Shown here: positions 26,434 to 35,463 of the stretch, piece by piece | Numbering within the stretch: position 1 is the first letter of the stretch | How the letters are laid out: the number at the start of each line of letters is the position of its first letter | Source of the DNA: Pseudanabaena sp. UWO311 | GTDB taxonomy: Bacteria > Cyanobacteriota > Cyanobacteriia > Pseudanabaenales > Pseudanabaenaceae | DNA length: 39,197 nt | NCBI RefSeq assembly: GCF_006937785.1 | Contig: NZ_SJEE01000043.1 | Span: forward strand, 1 to 39,197 | Reading direction: 5' to 3' | Notes under the pieces: model-generated | What the model saw: the letters and a program-made list of their open reading frames with translations, nothing else | Told to the model about the DNA's origin: nothing | Databases searched by the model: none | Position numbers and translations under genes: made by a program

Positions 26434-27855
26434 TTAGGTAGTTAATGGATGTGCTTCTAGTACTTCAAGGCAGTATGTATTTCGTCCTTGTTGCTTCGAT
26501 TGATAGAGGAGATTATCGGCAATTTGCAATAATATTGCTGGAGAACTAGTTTGATCTGGAACTGCTGTGGCGACTCCCAAACTAATCGTGACGTAACCCG
26601 TTATTTTAGAAGAACTATGAGGTATTTCCAGATTTTTAATTTCATTGAGAATACTTTTTGCAACGCGCTCAGCACCACTACTATTGGTGTTTGGTAGAAC
26701 TACAACAAACTCTTCACCACCATAGCGGGCAACCAAATCTGAAGCTTGTCGAGTTGCTTGTCTCAGGGCATTAGCAATTTTGATCAAACATTCATCTCCA
26801 GCCAAATGCCCATAGGTATCGTTGTAAGCTTTAAAATAATCAACATCGCACATAATCAATGATAAAGGCTTCCCAAGATTTGCTAGACGTTCCCATTCAT
26901 GAGCAAGGAACTGATTAAGCTGACGACGGTTCAAGATTTGCGTTAGTTCATCTACACTCGATAGATGTTCTAACTCTACATTTGCAATTTGGAGTTTATC
27001 ATTGAGCTGCTGCAATTCCTTTGTCTGTTGATCGATAATTCCCTGCATTTGCTCCATGACATGATACATTTCAGTCGGGTCGAGCATTTTCAACATTTGA
27101 GTTTGAGTTACAATTCCAGCCAATTCACCTGTTGCATGTGTGATTACCAATCGACGGACATTTAGCTCCTGCATTCGCTGATGAACGCTCCAAAGAGAAT
27201 CCTGAGGATACATTGTAGAGAGTGGTGTACTCATCACATCTTTGGCAGGAACTTGAGTAAAATCTAAATTCAATTTATGAAACCGCACAACATCTCGCTC
27301 AGTGAGAATCCCTATAGGTGATAGGGTTTGAGGCTCGACAATAACGACACAACTGATCCGATGGATTGCCATCTGTTGAGCGACCACAAGAATTGAGTCG
27401 GATGGCAATCCATAGATCACCTGCTGACTCATTACTTCCATTACGCGAACATAACGAAGTAAATATTCAGGCTTTAGAAGATTTCGGATGCTATGAGGTG
27501 TAACAACTCCCACTACCTGATTTTGTTCGTCTATAACTGGAAGGTGACGGATTCGATTTCTGCTAAATAGTCGTGATAGTGCAAAGATATCTTCAGTTTC
27601 AGAAATTTTTAGTGTAATGACTTCTTTCGTCATCAACTCAGCTAAAGTCAGGATTTCAACGAGGTTTGTGTTTGTTGTAACGCGGACGACATCTCGTTCT
27701 GTGAAAATCCCCAGCAGCTTCTTATTCTCAATGATGATGGCACAGCTTGCTCGTGATTCTGCCATCATCTCGATCGCTTTCTTGATCGATATGGAAGGTG
27801 GTAAGGAGAGGAAAGATTTTTGAATCGGCGTATCTGGATTTTCTGATAATATCAT
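26434..27855 (-). CDS. Four-CBS-domain diguanylate cyclase
   Basis: A 473-residue soluble protein. Four CBS motifs occupy about residues 12-265 (seen as GIFTERDVVRV, VVGVVTPHSI, PIGILTERDVVRF and LAGIVTQTQML). A coiled coil of about 35 residues (MQGIIDQQTKELQQLNDKLQ) follows, and then GGDEF at about 305-473 with GGEEF in ARYGGEEFVVVLP. The I-site position reads QASD rather than RxxD, so product inhibition may be weak. CBS pairs usually bind adenine nucleotides, so cyclase activity may respond to energy charge. It is transcribed divergently from the interrupted kinase. Confidence 0.92.
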   Translation of the reverse strand: MILSENPDTPIQKSFLSLPPSISIKKAIEMMAESRASCAIIIENKKLLGIFTERDVVRVTTNTNLVEILTLAELMTKEVITLKISETEDIFALSRLFSRNRIRHLPVIDEQNQVVGVVTPHSIRNLLKPEYLLRYVRVMEVMSQQVIYGLPSDSILVVAQQMAIHRISCVVIVEPQTLSPIGILTERDVVRFHKLNLDFTQVPAKDVMSTPLSTMYPQDSLWSVHQRMQELNVRRLVITHATGELAGIVTQTQMLKMLDPTEMYHVMEQMQGIIDQQTKELQQLNDKLQIANVELEHLSSVDELTQILNRRQLNQFLAHEWERLANLGKPLSLIMCDVDYFKAYNDTYGHLAGDECLIKIANALRQATRQASDLVARYGGEEFVVVLPNTNSSGAERVAKSILNEIKNLEIPHSSSKITGYVTISLGVATAVPDQTSSPAILLQIADNLLYQSKQQGRNTYCLEVLEAHPLTT

Positions 27856-28107
27856 TTATTTAACTTGTCATATTACTTTATAATACCAATTTTCACGATG
27901 GCAATGCGATTTTGAGAAACTAGAGCTACTAATGGATTTAGTTTTCAGTACCCGAAATTGTAGGCATACTTTTCGGAAATTAATATGAATTTATTGCAAA
28001 ACTTTTTAACTTCTATATTCTCTACTTCATATTTTCCCTCTGTGATTGTGTTCCAATAACATCTAAATAATTCTGATTTTCCATTCCCTAATAGATTCTG
28101 TGAGTTA
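27856..28107. promoter_or_regulatory. Divergent promoter region, no gene
   Basis: This 252-base AT-rich gap lies between two divergently read signalling genes. I see no hairpin or ORF. AATACCAATTTT at 27883 also occurs near 6415 and may be a dispersed short repeat. Confidence 0.4.
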
Positions 28108-28482
28108 ATGATTAGCGATAAAAATCGAAAATCCCCAAAAAATCGCCAAATCTCTCTGAGATTAGTATTGATTATTCCCTTTGTTTTACAAATTGTCGGT
28201 GCAGTTGGTTTAGTTGGTTATCTTTCCTATAATAGTGGGCAAAAAGCAGTAGAAAATATTTCTAAATCTTTAATGAGTGAGGTAGGCGATCGCATTCATG
28301 AAAACCTAAAAAACTACTTTCGTAAACCTACAGAAGTTCTCCAAAGTAATGCTAATGCCATTAAACTCGATATGATTCCTTGGCAAGATTTTGGTAGTTT
28401 AGAGCAGTACTTTAGGCAACAACTGCAAGCTTTTGATGGCATCGGTTCTTTAGGTGTTATTAATAGACTTAATCGGAAATAA
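28108..28482 (+). pseudogene. N-terminal part of an interrupted hybrid histidine kinase
   Basis: 124 residues. It has a transmembrane helix (about 18-38, LVLIIPFVLQIVGAVGLVGY) and the first part of a dCache-like sensor (VENISKSLMSEVGDRIHENL). It ends at an in-frame TAA (28480-28482) where its relative at 8670-12710 continues. The next segment of the gene resumes in the same reading frame after the insertion. As it stands, this would make only a short membrane peptide. Confidence 0.8.
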
Positions 28483-28562
28483 GTGAAAGCCTTACTACAT
28501 AAGGTTTTCAGAAACACCCAAGAAATCGATAAAATGCTTATTGCATAAGAGTTTGATGGCAT
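28432..28562. repeat. 120-bp in-frame insertion with 11-bp direct repeats
   Basis: TTTGATGGCAT is present at 28432-28442 and 28552-28562, exactly 120 bases apart. Between them are two in-frame stops. An 18-bp inverted copy (28465-28482) of the gene sequence just downstream (28573-28590) lies inside the insertion. Removing one 120-base unit restores a continuous frame of about 934 residues. The simplest reading is an inserted small element with an 11-bp target duplication. Confidence 0.75.
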
Positions 28563-28563
28563 T

Positions 28564-31032
28564 TTGGCTGTTTTATTTCCGATTAAGTCTAATGAACAAA
28601 AAGAACTTTTGATTTTACAAAAAAATGACGATAATTCTCAGATGCTTAGTATCAGAGATCAATCAACTAATTACTTTTTTAATAGCTACATTGCCGACGA
28701 TCAAGGAAACCGACTTAAACTAGTTAGAAGTTCCAATAAATTTGATACCCATAAATATCCACCAAACGATCCTTGGTATGAAAAAGCCAAAAAAGCCAAT
28801 CGGTTGATTTGGATAATTAATGTTGAACGCATTAAGACTGATAAATCTGCCTTTGTTGCTTTAAACTTTATGCCCTTTTACGATCGCAACAATGTCTTTC
28901 AAGGAATTGTTGGTTCGTCAGTATCTTTAACACAACTGGGGGATTTCTTAAAAAGCCTAAAAATAGGCAAAACTGGTCAAGCTTTTATTATAGATCGAGA
29001 AGGCTTAGTGATTGGCACTTCCACTGGAGAAGATCCTTTTAGTAAGGAAATAACTACACCAACTCCTAAACAAAACTCTAGTAGAAATAATTCTATTTCC
29101 CAACGCCGACTAAATGTTCTTAATAGTAGTAACTTCTTATTTCAAAAAATATCTATTTATTTAAAATATTCCTTTAAGAGTTTTTACCAAATTAAAAATA
29201 GTCAAAATCTTAGCTTAATTATTGATAACCAGAAATATTACATTCAAATTGTTCCATTTCAGGATCAAGTAGATTTGGATTGGTTAACGGTTGTGATTAT
29301 TCCTGAATCTGATTTCATGGCAGAAATTCAGGCAAATACTCAATGGACAATTGTTCTATGTAGTTTTACCTTATTAATTGCTATTGGAATTGGTATTTTG
29401 ACTGCACGTCGAATTACCAAGCCGATCCAGAAATTAAGTCGAGCAAGCCAAACGCTAGCGCAGCAAGAATGGCAAAAATCTTCACTCGAACAAGACTTTT
29501 TAGGCTTTGAGGATATTACAGAATTAGCAACCTTATCGGAGTCTTTTAATCAAATGGCAACAGAGCTACAAACGTCATTTGCAACATTAGAAAATCGAGT
29601 GGAAGAACGTACCATAGAGCTAGTTATTGCTAAAGACAATGCAGAAGTGGCAAATCAGGCAAAAAGCACTTTTATTGCCAACATGAGCCATGAACTGCGA
29701 TCGCCTCTTAATGCAATCATTGGTTTCTCGCAGCTTACGTTACGCACCAAACATTTACCATCTGCACAGTATGAAAATGCAGGAATTATTCAGCATAGTG
29801 GAGAATATTTACTAACTTTAATCAATAATGTATTGGATTTTTCTAAAATTGAGGCAGGGAAAACGACTCTCAATCAAAAGGATATTGACCTCTATCAATT
29901 GCTTGATGATTTGGACGATATGCTGCATCTGCAAGCTGTAAATGCTGGATTAGAGCTAATCTTCGATCGCGGTGATAATTTGCCCCATTATATTTATACA
30001 GATGGAGTGAAATTACGTCAGGTTTTACTAAATTTATTGAGTAATGCGCTGAAATTTACGCATCAAGGCGAAGCGGTTTTGAGTGTCAATTCTATAGAAA
30101 ATCAAGATCCTCAAGAATATACTTTAAATTTCAGCGTTCGTGATACGGGAGTGGGGATTTCCTCTACAGAATTAGCCAAATTATTTGAGGCTTTTAGGCA
30201 AACAGAATCAGGACGAGAAGCTCAAGAAGGAACAGGATTAGGATTAGCAATTAGTCGTCAGTTTGTGCAGTTAATGGGAGGAGACATTACGGTCGAGAGT
30301 CAATTGGGTAAAGGGACAACTTTTAACTTCTCAATTCAGGCGCAATTAGGTAAGGAAACTAGTAATGAAGAGACTGAGCCAAGACGAGTCATGGCGATCG
30401 CCCCCAATCAACCGACTTACAAACTTTTAGCAGTGGATGATAAAGCGATTAACCGTCAATTATTAGTGAGGCTCCTCGCCCCTTTAGGATTTGAGATTAA
30501 AGAAGCCAGTAACGGACAAGAGGCGATCGCGATTTGGGATGAGTGGGAACCACATTTAATCTGGATGGATATGCGGATGCCCGTGATGGATGGTTATGAG
30601 GCGACTAAATATATTAAATCCACCAGCAAAGGTAATGCTACGGCAGTAATTGCTTTAACTGCAAGTGTGTTAGAAGAAGAAAAAGCGATCGTGCTTTCGG
30701 CGGGCTGCGATGACTTTGTTCGTAAGCCTTTCAAAGAACATATAATTTTTGATACTCTTGCGAAGCATATAGGCGTGCAATACATTTATCAGGAGATAGC
30801 TCCTGAAGGTACAATTAGCGATCGCCTCGAGCTGGTATTGTCATCTACAGATTTAGCCGTAATGTCTGAGCAATGGCGATCGCAAATATACAAAGCTTCA
30901 CTTGAAGCTGATAGTAATCGCGTTACAGAACTGATTCAAGAGATCCCTAACCAAGAATCGCATCTAGTAAAAGTTCTCAAGCAACATAACCGTCAATATA
31001 AATTTGATGAAATACTAGAGTTATTATCTTAG
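28564..31032 (+). pseudogene. Main part of the interrupted hybrid histidine kinase
   Basis: 822 residues from a TTG at 28564. It has the rest of the dCache sensor, a membrane helix (about residues 260-285), HAMP ([14 protein letters not shown]), HisKA with His376 (MSHELRSP), HATPase (N-box [24 protein letters not shown]) and a REC domain with Asp669 ([10 protein letters not shown]). Catalytic motifs are intact. No SD-like sequence precedes the TTG, so it may be expressed weakly or as a soluble-membrane hybrid lacking the first helix. The next gene starts 11 bases after its stop, so the response regulator-cyclase is probably its partner. Confidence 0.85.
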
Positions 31033-31043
31033 ATGAGAAAACC

Positions 31044-32447
31044 ATGTATCAATTAGTTAAAGGGGCTTTAGTGAATCTTGATTCTCTATCTAAGAAAAAA
31101 GGCAATATTCTCTTAATTGACGATTTACCAGAAAATTTAAAGTTGTTAACTGAGTCGCTCTCTAAACTTGGCTACACAGTTCGTTGTGCTATCAGTGGAA
31201 GTAGAGCACTTAAGACTATAAAGTCGAAACTCCCCGACATAATTATATTAGATGTGAAAATACCAGAGATGGATGGATATCAAATTTGTGAAGCTTTTAA
31301 AGCCGATCCTGATTTGCGTGATATTCCCATACTATTCATCAGTGCGTTAGACGAAGCTTTTGACAAATTAAAGGCATTTCAAGTGGGTGGTGTGGACTAT
31401 ATCACGAAGCCCTTTCAAATCGAAGAAGTCGTGGCTCGTTTAGAAGCTCATTTAACGATTCAGAAACAACATAGAATCTTGCAAGAAGAAATTATAAAAC
31501 GCAAGGAAATTGAAGAAATCTTATATCAATCCAGAGCTATCCTTTCTGGCATTTTAAATAGTTCATTAGATGGAATTGCGGCTATGCAAGCAGTCCGAGA
31601 TCCGCTTACGGGCGATATTCAAGATTTTTGTTGCTTGGCGGTTAATCCCATTGTCTCTAAAGTCCTCAACCATAAGCGTGAAGATTTAATTGGCAAATCA
31701 TTCCTGAAAGAGCTGCTTAAAAAAATTTCTCCAGACTTATTCGATCGCTTTGCGAAAGTTGTTGATTCGGGCGAACCTTTAGATGAAGATTTTCACTATG
31801 TTTCAGGGGATTCTTGTTGGTATCACTATGTTGTCGTGAAGTTAGGCGATGGGTTTGCGATTACGATCCGCGATATTACCACCCGCAAGCAAACTGAACT
31901 CGCTTTACAGAACTCAAATGACAAATTGGAATTAATTGCTAATTTAGATGGTTTAACCCAGATAGCCAATCGTCGCTGCTTTGATGATTACCTAGCAACA
32001 GAATGGCTACGCCATCAAAGAGAACAAAATCCTCTCTCACTAATCCTGATCGATATTGACTATTTCAAACGCTACAACGATAGTAATGGGCATCAGGCTG
32101 GAGACGATTGTTTAATTCGAGTTGCACAGGAAATTGCTAGAGTCACACAGCGTCCAACTGATTTAGTAGCTCGCTATGGTGGCGAAGAGTTTGCTGTGAT
32201 CTTGAGCAATACAAATATGGAAGGGGCGCTAAAGGTTGCATCAACCATCCAAACCGCGATCGCCAATCTCGCAATTCCTCACGATAATTCTGATATAAGC
32301 GATCTTATTACCCTGAGCATTGGTGTCGCTAGCCTGATTCCCTCATCGGAACGGCGTATCGAAGGCTTAATTGCCCGTACCGATCAAGCGATGTATGAGG
32401 CAAAAAATCGAGGAAGAAATCGGGTGATCGCATCACTTATACGATAG
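31044..32447 (+). CDS. Response regulator with GGDEF output
   Basis: A 467-residue protein. The REC domain (about 20-140) has Asp70 (ILDVKIPEMDG) with DD at 26-27 and Lys in YITKPF. A PAS-like segment (about 165-280) ends in ITIRDITTRKQTE. The GGDEF domain (about 295-467) has GGEEF and an intact I-site RPTD. Phosphorylation probably activates cyclase dimerisation, as in WspR or PleD. The short distance to the kinase gene suggests one operon and a direct kinase-to-REC signal. If the upstream kinase is broken, this regulator may depend on another kinase. Confidence 0.92.
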   Translation: MYQLVKGALVNLDSLSKKKGNILLIDDLPENLKLLTESLSKLGYTVRCAISGSRALKTIKSKLPDIIILDVKIPEMDGYQICEAFKADPDLRDIPILFISALDEAFDKLKAFQVGGVDYITKPFQIEEVVARLEAHLTIQKQHRILQEEIIKRKEIEEILYQSRAILSGILNSSLDGIAAMQAVRDPLTGDIQDFCCLAVNPIVSKVLNHKREDLIGKSFLKELLKKISPDLFDRFAKVVDSGEPLDEDFHYVSGDSCWYHYVVVKLGDGFAITIRDITTRKQTELALQNSNDKLELIANLDGLTQIANRRCFDDYLATEWLRHQREQNPLSLILIDIDYFKRYNDSNGHQAGDDCLIRVAQEIARVTQRPTDLVARYGGEEFAVILSNTNMEGALKVASTIQTAIANLAIPHDNSDISDLITLSIGVASLIPSSERRIEGLIARTDQAMYEAKNRGRNRVIASLIR

Positions 32448-32598
32448 ATCGTCATCTCACTCATCTCCAAATAATGCTCTTGCTGTAAGGCTTTAAAAAA
32501 TCGAATTTCTTGGTAACGAAAAATTAAAGACACCGACGACAATTCTGATCTCATAGTCACGCCACCATATTTTGGGGATCAATTATTTTATGTAAGCC

Positions 32599-32657
32599 CT
32601 TAAAACCCAAAGGAGAGTTGCGGCGCGAAGCGCCGCAACTCTCCTTTGGGTTTTAAG
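32599..32657. terminator. 28-bp-arm palindrome, AAAACCCAA type, GAA loop
   Basis: Perfect 28-bp arms (32599-32626, 32630-32657) meet at GCGGCGC-GAA-GCGCCGC. Outer ends read TTAAAACCCAAAGG. It sits between the cyclase gene and the DUF2839 gene. Confidence 0.88.
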
Positions 32658-32709
32658 AAACCTAACTGATATCATGGGATAAATTATTTAGTTAGTAGGA
32701 GCAATAGCT

Positions 32710-32928
32710 ATGGGCGAGTCAAAGCGCCGTAAGGAAGTCATGGGTGAAAAGTATGGAAGCTCAGAGCCGATCGCATCTTGGATACCTTTTTTAACCAAAG
32801 ACAAGGCTGACACATTTGTGAAAGTTTCTACCCAAGCGGCTTGGTATGGCATTGGTGCAATGGTAGTCATTTGGGTGACGATTCGGTTTATTGGCCCCGC
32901 CTTTGGTTGGTGGCATCTTGCCGATTAA
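32710..32928 (+). CDS. DUF2839 domain-containing protein
   Basis: A 72-residue protein typical of cyanobacterial DUF2839. It has a MGESKRRKEV start, a central linker, one transmembrane helix (about 43-63) and the conserved end RFIGPAFGWWHL. Function is unknown. TAGGAG sits at 32696-32701 before the ATG. The next gene, ispD, follows after three bases, suggesting co-transcription. Confidence 0.9.
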   Translation: MGESKRRKEVMGEKYGSSEPIASWIPFLTKDKADTFVKVSTQAAWYGIGAMVVIWVTIRFIGPAFGWWHLAD

Positions 32929-32931
32929 CCT

Positions 32932-33618
32932 ATGACCTGTCATTTATTAATTCCTGCGGCGGGTAGCGGCAAACGCATGGGGGCCGATCGCAATAAATTG
33001 CTGCTACCACTGCTAGACAAACCAATTTTGCAATGGACTCTAGAAGCCGCGATCGCGTCAGAAGCGATCGCTTGGATCGGCGTAATGGGACAACCCCATG
33101 ACTATCCAGAATTTCAAAAGATTTTTAATGAGATTAGTCAACTTAAACCAATTCGACTAATTCAAGGTGGAGCAACCCGTCAAGCTTCTGTATTTAATGG
33201 CTTAAAAGCTTTACCAATAGACTGCGATCGCGTTCTAATTCATGATGGCGCAAGATGCTTAGCCACTCCTGAATTATTTGATCGCTGTGATGAAGCTTTG
33301 CAAAAGATGCAAGGTTTCATTGCGGCTGTTCCCGTCAAAGATACTATTAAAATCGTCGATGGTCTAACCATTGTCGATACCCCCAACCGCGATCATCTCT
33401 GGGCTGCTCAAACTCCCCAAGGTTTCCAATTAGAAGTGATCAAAAATGCTCATCTCACTGCAATAGAGTTAGGATGGGAAGTTACCGATGACGCGGCTTT
33501 ATTAGAAAAAGTTGGCTTGGCAGTACAGATTGTGATGGGAGAAGAAACTAATCTCAAAGTCACCACTCAACAGGATCTAGCGATCGCTGAATTTATTTTG
33601 AAGCAAAGAGATGTATAA
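32932..33618 (+). CDS. ispD: 2-C-methyl-D-erythritol 4-phosphate cytidylyltransferase
   Basis: A 228-residue IspD of the MEP isoprenoid pathway (MEP + CTP to CDP-ME). Motifs are LIPAAGSGKRMGADRNK (CTP-binding loop), RLIQGGATRQASVFNGL, LIHDGARCLATPELF, VPVKDTIKIVDG, LWAAQTPQGF and VTDDAALLEKVG. Length is standard and the start agrees with the family (M-x-x-HLLIPAAGSGKRMG). The stop lies in a palindrome shared with the convergent peroxiredoxin gene. Confidence 0.94.
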   Translation: MTCHLLIPAAGSGKRMGADRNKLLLPLLDKPILQWTLEAAIASEAIAWIGVMGQPHDYPEFQKIFNEISQLKPIRLIQGGATRQASVFNGLKALPIDCDRVLIHDGARCLATPELFDRCDEALQKMQGFIAAVPVKDTIKIVDGLTIVDTPNRDHLWAAQTPQGFQLEVIKNAHLTAIELGWEVTDDAALLEKVGLAVQIVMGEETNLKVTTQQDLAIAEFILKQRDV

Positions 33619-33654
33619 AAAAAGATGGAGTGCGAAGCACTCCATCTTTTTTAT
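33615..33654. terminator. Bidirectional palindrome carrying both stop codons
   Basis: Arms of 18-19 bp meet at GAGTGC-GAA-GCACTC. The ispD stop (33616-33618) and the peroxiredoxin stop (33651-33653) fall in its two outer ends. Confidence 0.88.
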
Positions 33655-34103
33655 GCTTTGAGACTTCGCAATACGACCAAGAGTTCGGAATCTTCGCGTT
33701 TAAAAACTGGCAAAAACTCAATATGCTTATAACGGACGATGCCGTGAATATCGATGATGCAGTAGGCGCGTTTACTACCAAACAAACCTGCAACCCCATA
33801 TTTTTTGCAAACATCTTGGTTGCGATCGCTGAGCAGGGGAAACTGTAAGCCCAACTTTTTGGAAAAAGCAATATGTTTTTCGATTGGGTCAGTACTAATA
33901 CCTAAAATCTCTGCTCCAGCTTCACGAAACTTTGTCCAATCATCTGCAAAGCACTGCATTTCATTAGTACAAAGAGGCGAAAAATCCCCTGGGTAAAATG
34001 CTAGTACGACGTTTGTTTTGCCTTGGTAGCGACTGAGTGTAATATCACCGCGATCGCTAGGTAAAGTAAAATCTGGAGCTTTTTGACCAACTTCGACAGA
34101 CAT
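33651..34103 (-). CDS. Peroxiredoxin
   Basis: A 150-residue thiol peroxidase in the AhpC/TSA class, reducing peroxides with thioredoxin or a similar donor. It starts at 34103 (MSVEVGQKAPDFTLPSDRG), the conserved family start. The open frame extends to 34184 but has no support there. The peroxidatic Cys45 is in YPGDFSPLCTNEMQCF. Cys51 and Cys99 could be resolving residues. Spacing (PLCTNEM rather than PGCTKEA) points to AhpE/1-Cys-like rather than classical PrxQ, but this is a by-eye call. The neighbour at 34196 is divergent. Confidence 0.88.
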   Translation of the reverse strand: MSVEVGQKAPDFTLPSDRGDITLSRYQGKTNVVLAFYPGDFSPLCTNEMQCFADDWTKFREAGAEILGISTDPIEKHIAFSKKLGLQFPLLSDRNQDVCKKYGVAGLFGSKRAYCIIDIHGIVRYKHIEFLPVFKREDSELLVVLRSLKA

Positions 34104-34195
34104 AGAATTTCCTGTATTACCTTTTGATTTGGGATTTAGACTGGAGCATAGTACTTGTTCCGCAGCCAACCATAATCTTATCAAGAATACTCACC

Positions 34196-34696
34196 ATGGA
34201 ACATTCTAAACTTCAAAGCCCTAATCACCTAATGACGATTGAGCTATCTAGTGAACTTTATACAGCTTTGCTAAAACAAGTCAAAACAACTGGCAAAACC
34301 GAAACTGAGTTAGTTGTAGAGGGATTACGACAGATTTTAAGTCAGCCTGATGGCAAAAACACAGAAAAAGATCGTTTAGCGATCCTCGAAGCTAATTTAG
34401 AAAAAAAGCTCAAGCAATATGTAGACAGCTTAATCAAAGATCGCCAAAGCAATGTTGCTGCAAACCCAGAAATAAGCGATCGCAAATCATTGGAGCGAGT
34501 TCTACCAATTCCCACAATTAGACCATTACAAGTAGGCGATCGTGTATTAATTCTTGAGCCCGATAGTCCTTATTACATGGCAAAACTGTTAGTAATTCGC
34601 ACTAGCTTAATTAGGGCAACAGTGGATACTGATACAGGCGAAAAAACATTCTTAAAAAGAGATTTACGTTTTGTTGAATCTAGTTCAGAAAAGTAA
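34196..34696 (+). CDS. Ribbon-helix-helix-like protein with C-terminal beta domain
   Basis: About 166 residues from ATG 34196; ATG 34232 is the next possibility. Residues about 13-48 (MTIELSSELYTALLKQVKTT, TETELVVEGLRQIL) resemble a ribbon-helix-helix DNA-binding fold. A charged helix follows (NLEKKLKQYVDSLIKD). A C-terminal domain starts with LQVGDRVLILEPDSPYYMAK and resembles a small beta-barrel. I do not know this architecture. A sequence-specific regulator is likely, based on the N-terminus. Confidence 0.65.
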   Translation: MEHSKLQSPNHLMTIELSSELYTALLKQVKTTGKTETELVVEGLRQILSQPDGKNTEKDRLAILEANLEKKLKQYVDSLIKDRQSNVAANPEISDRKSLERVLPIPTIRPLQVGDRVLILEPDSPYYMAKLLVIRTSLIRATVDTDTGEKTFLKRDLRFVESSSEK

Positions 34697-34728
34697 AAGC
34701 GACACTTTTAGTCAATTTCTTATTTTAA

Positions 34729-34819
34729 ATTTACCCCACCCTAGCCCTCCCCTTGCAAAGGGGAGGGAACAAGATTTCTAGTTTTTCTCCTTTGCAAGGG
34801 GAATTTAAAAGGGGTAAAT
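34729..34819. repeat. Dispersed cyanobacterial palindromic element
   Basis: Terminal ATTTACCCC (34729-34737) and GGGGTAAAT (34811-34819) enclose CCCTCCCCTTGCAAAGGGGA and a second CCTTTGCAAGGGG half. From memory, this CTAGCCCTCCCCTTG-type element is present in many cyanobacterial genomes as a non-coding repeat. Confidence 0.75.
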
Positions 34820-34864
34820 CCGACTTATTTTTTGGCGAGGGGATGTTATTTACAAGAAAAGTAC

Positions 34865-35425
34865 TTACTTCCTAACTTTGGGCGATCGCAGAACTTTGAT
34901 GGCAGTGAATCCAGTAATTGCGCCATAGATTGCCCCTTGCAAAGCGCTAGCCAATATTGTGGATTTCGCCATATAGCCAAAATATAGCCCCAAAGTACTT
35001 AGCGACAAAGCGATCGGGCTAGCAAGTAGCCAACCACCCGCCGCCCGAAATGATTTGAGTAATTGCCATTGGCAAATACCAACAATAGTCCCAATAAGTG
35101 CAAAATCAATCATCAAAATTGATAGTGATGGCATGTTTTGCGCATGAGAACGTAGTGATAGGTTTGGCAGGAAAAATACAATCGCTAGCCCCAAAATCCA
35201 TCCCCACATAGTTAGTGGCAACCACCAGCCTTCCTTGGCAAAGCGATCGCGCAGCACTAAAGACTGAGCGATCGAAATCCCCACTCCATGCAGTATTTCA
35301 TTGAGAAAAATACGCGATCGCATATCATAAGGGTCTTCCCAAACAAAGCTAGATAACAGCATATTGCCAATAACATTTGCAATCAGCCATAGCAACCAAA
35401 AGCTCCGTCCTACTTTTTTTGACAT
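34865..35425 (-). CDS. Multi-pass membrane protein of unknown function
   Basis: About 186 residues from ATG 35425 (MSKKVGRSFWLLWL). The frame extends to 35455, but the extra N-terminus lacks support. It has about five hydrophobic helices and a WWLP-LTMWGWILGLA region near 68-85. The last helix ends in a basic tail. No conserved family is apparent. It is divergent from the SDR gene, 38 bases apart. Confidence 0.7.
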   Translation of the reverse strand: MSKKVGRSFWLLWLIANVIGNMLLSSFVWEDPYDMRSRIFLNEILHGVGISIAQSLVLRDRFAKEGWWLPLTMWGWILGLAIVFFLPNLSLRSHAQNMPSLSILMIDFALIGTIVGICQWQLLKSFRAAGGWLLASPIALSLSTLGLYFGYMAKSTILASALQGAIYGAITGFTAIKVLRSPKVRK

Positions 35426-35463
35426 AGACTTTTGACATAGACTAAAGGAAAACAAGTTAAACC

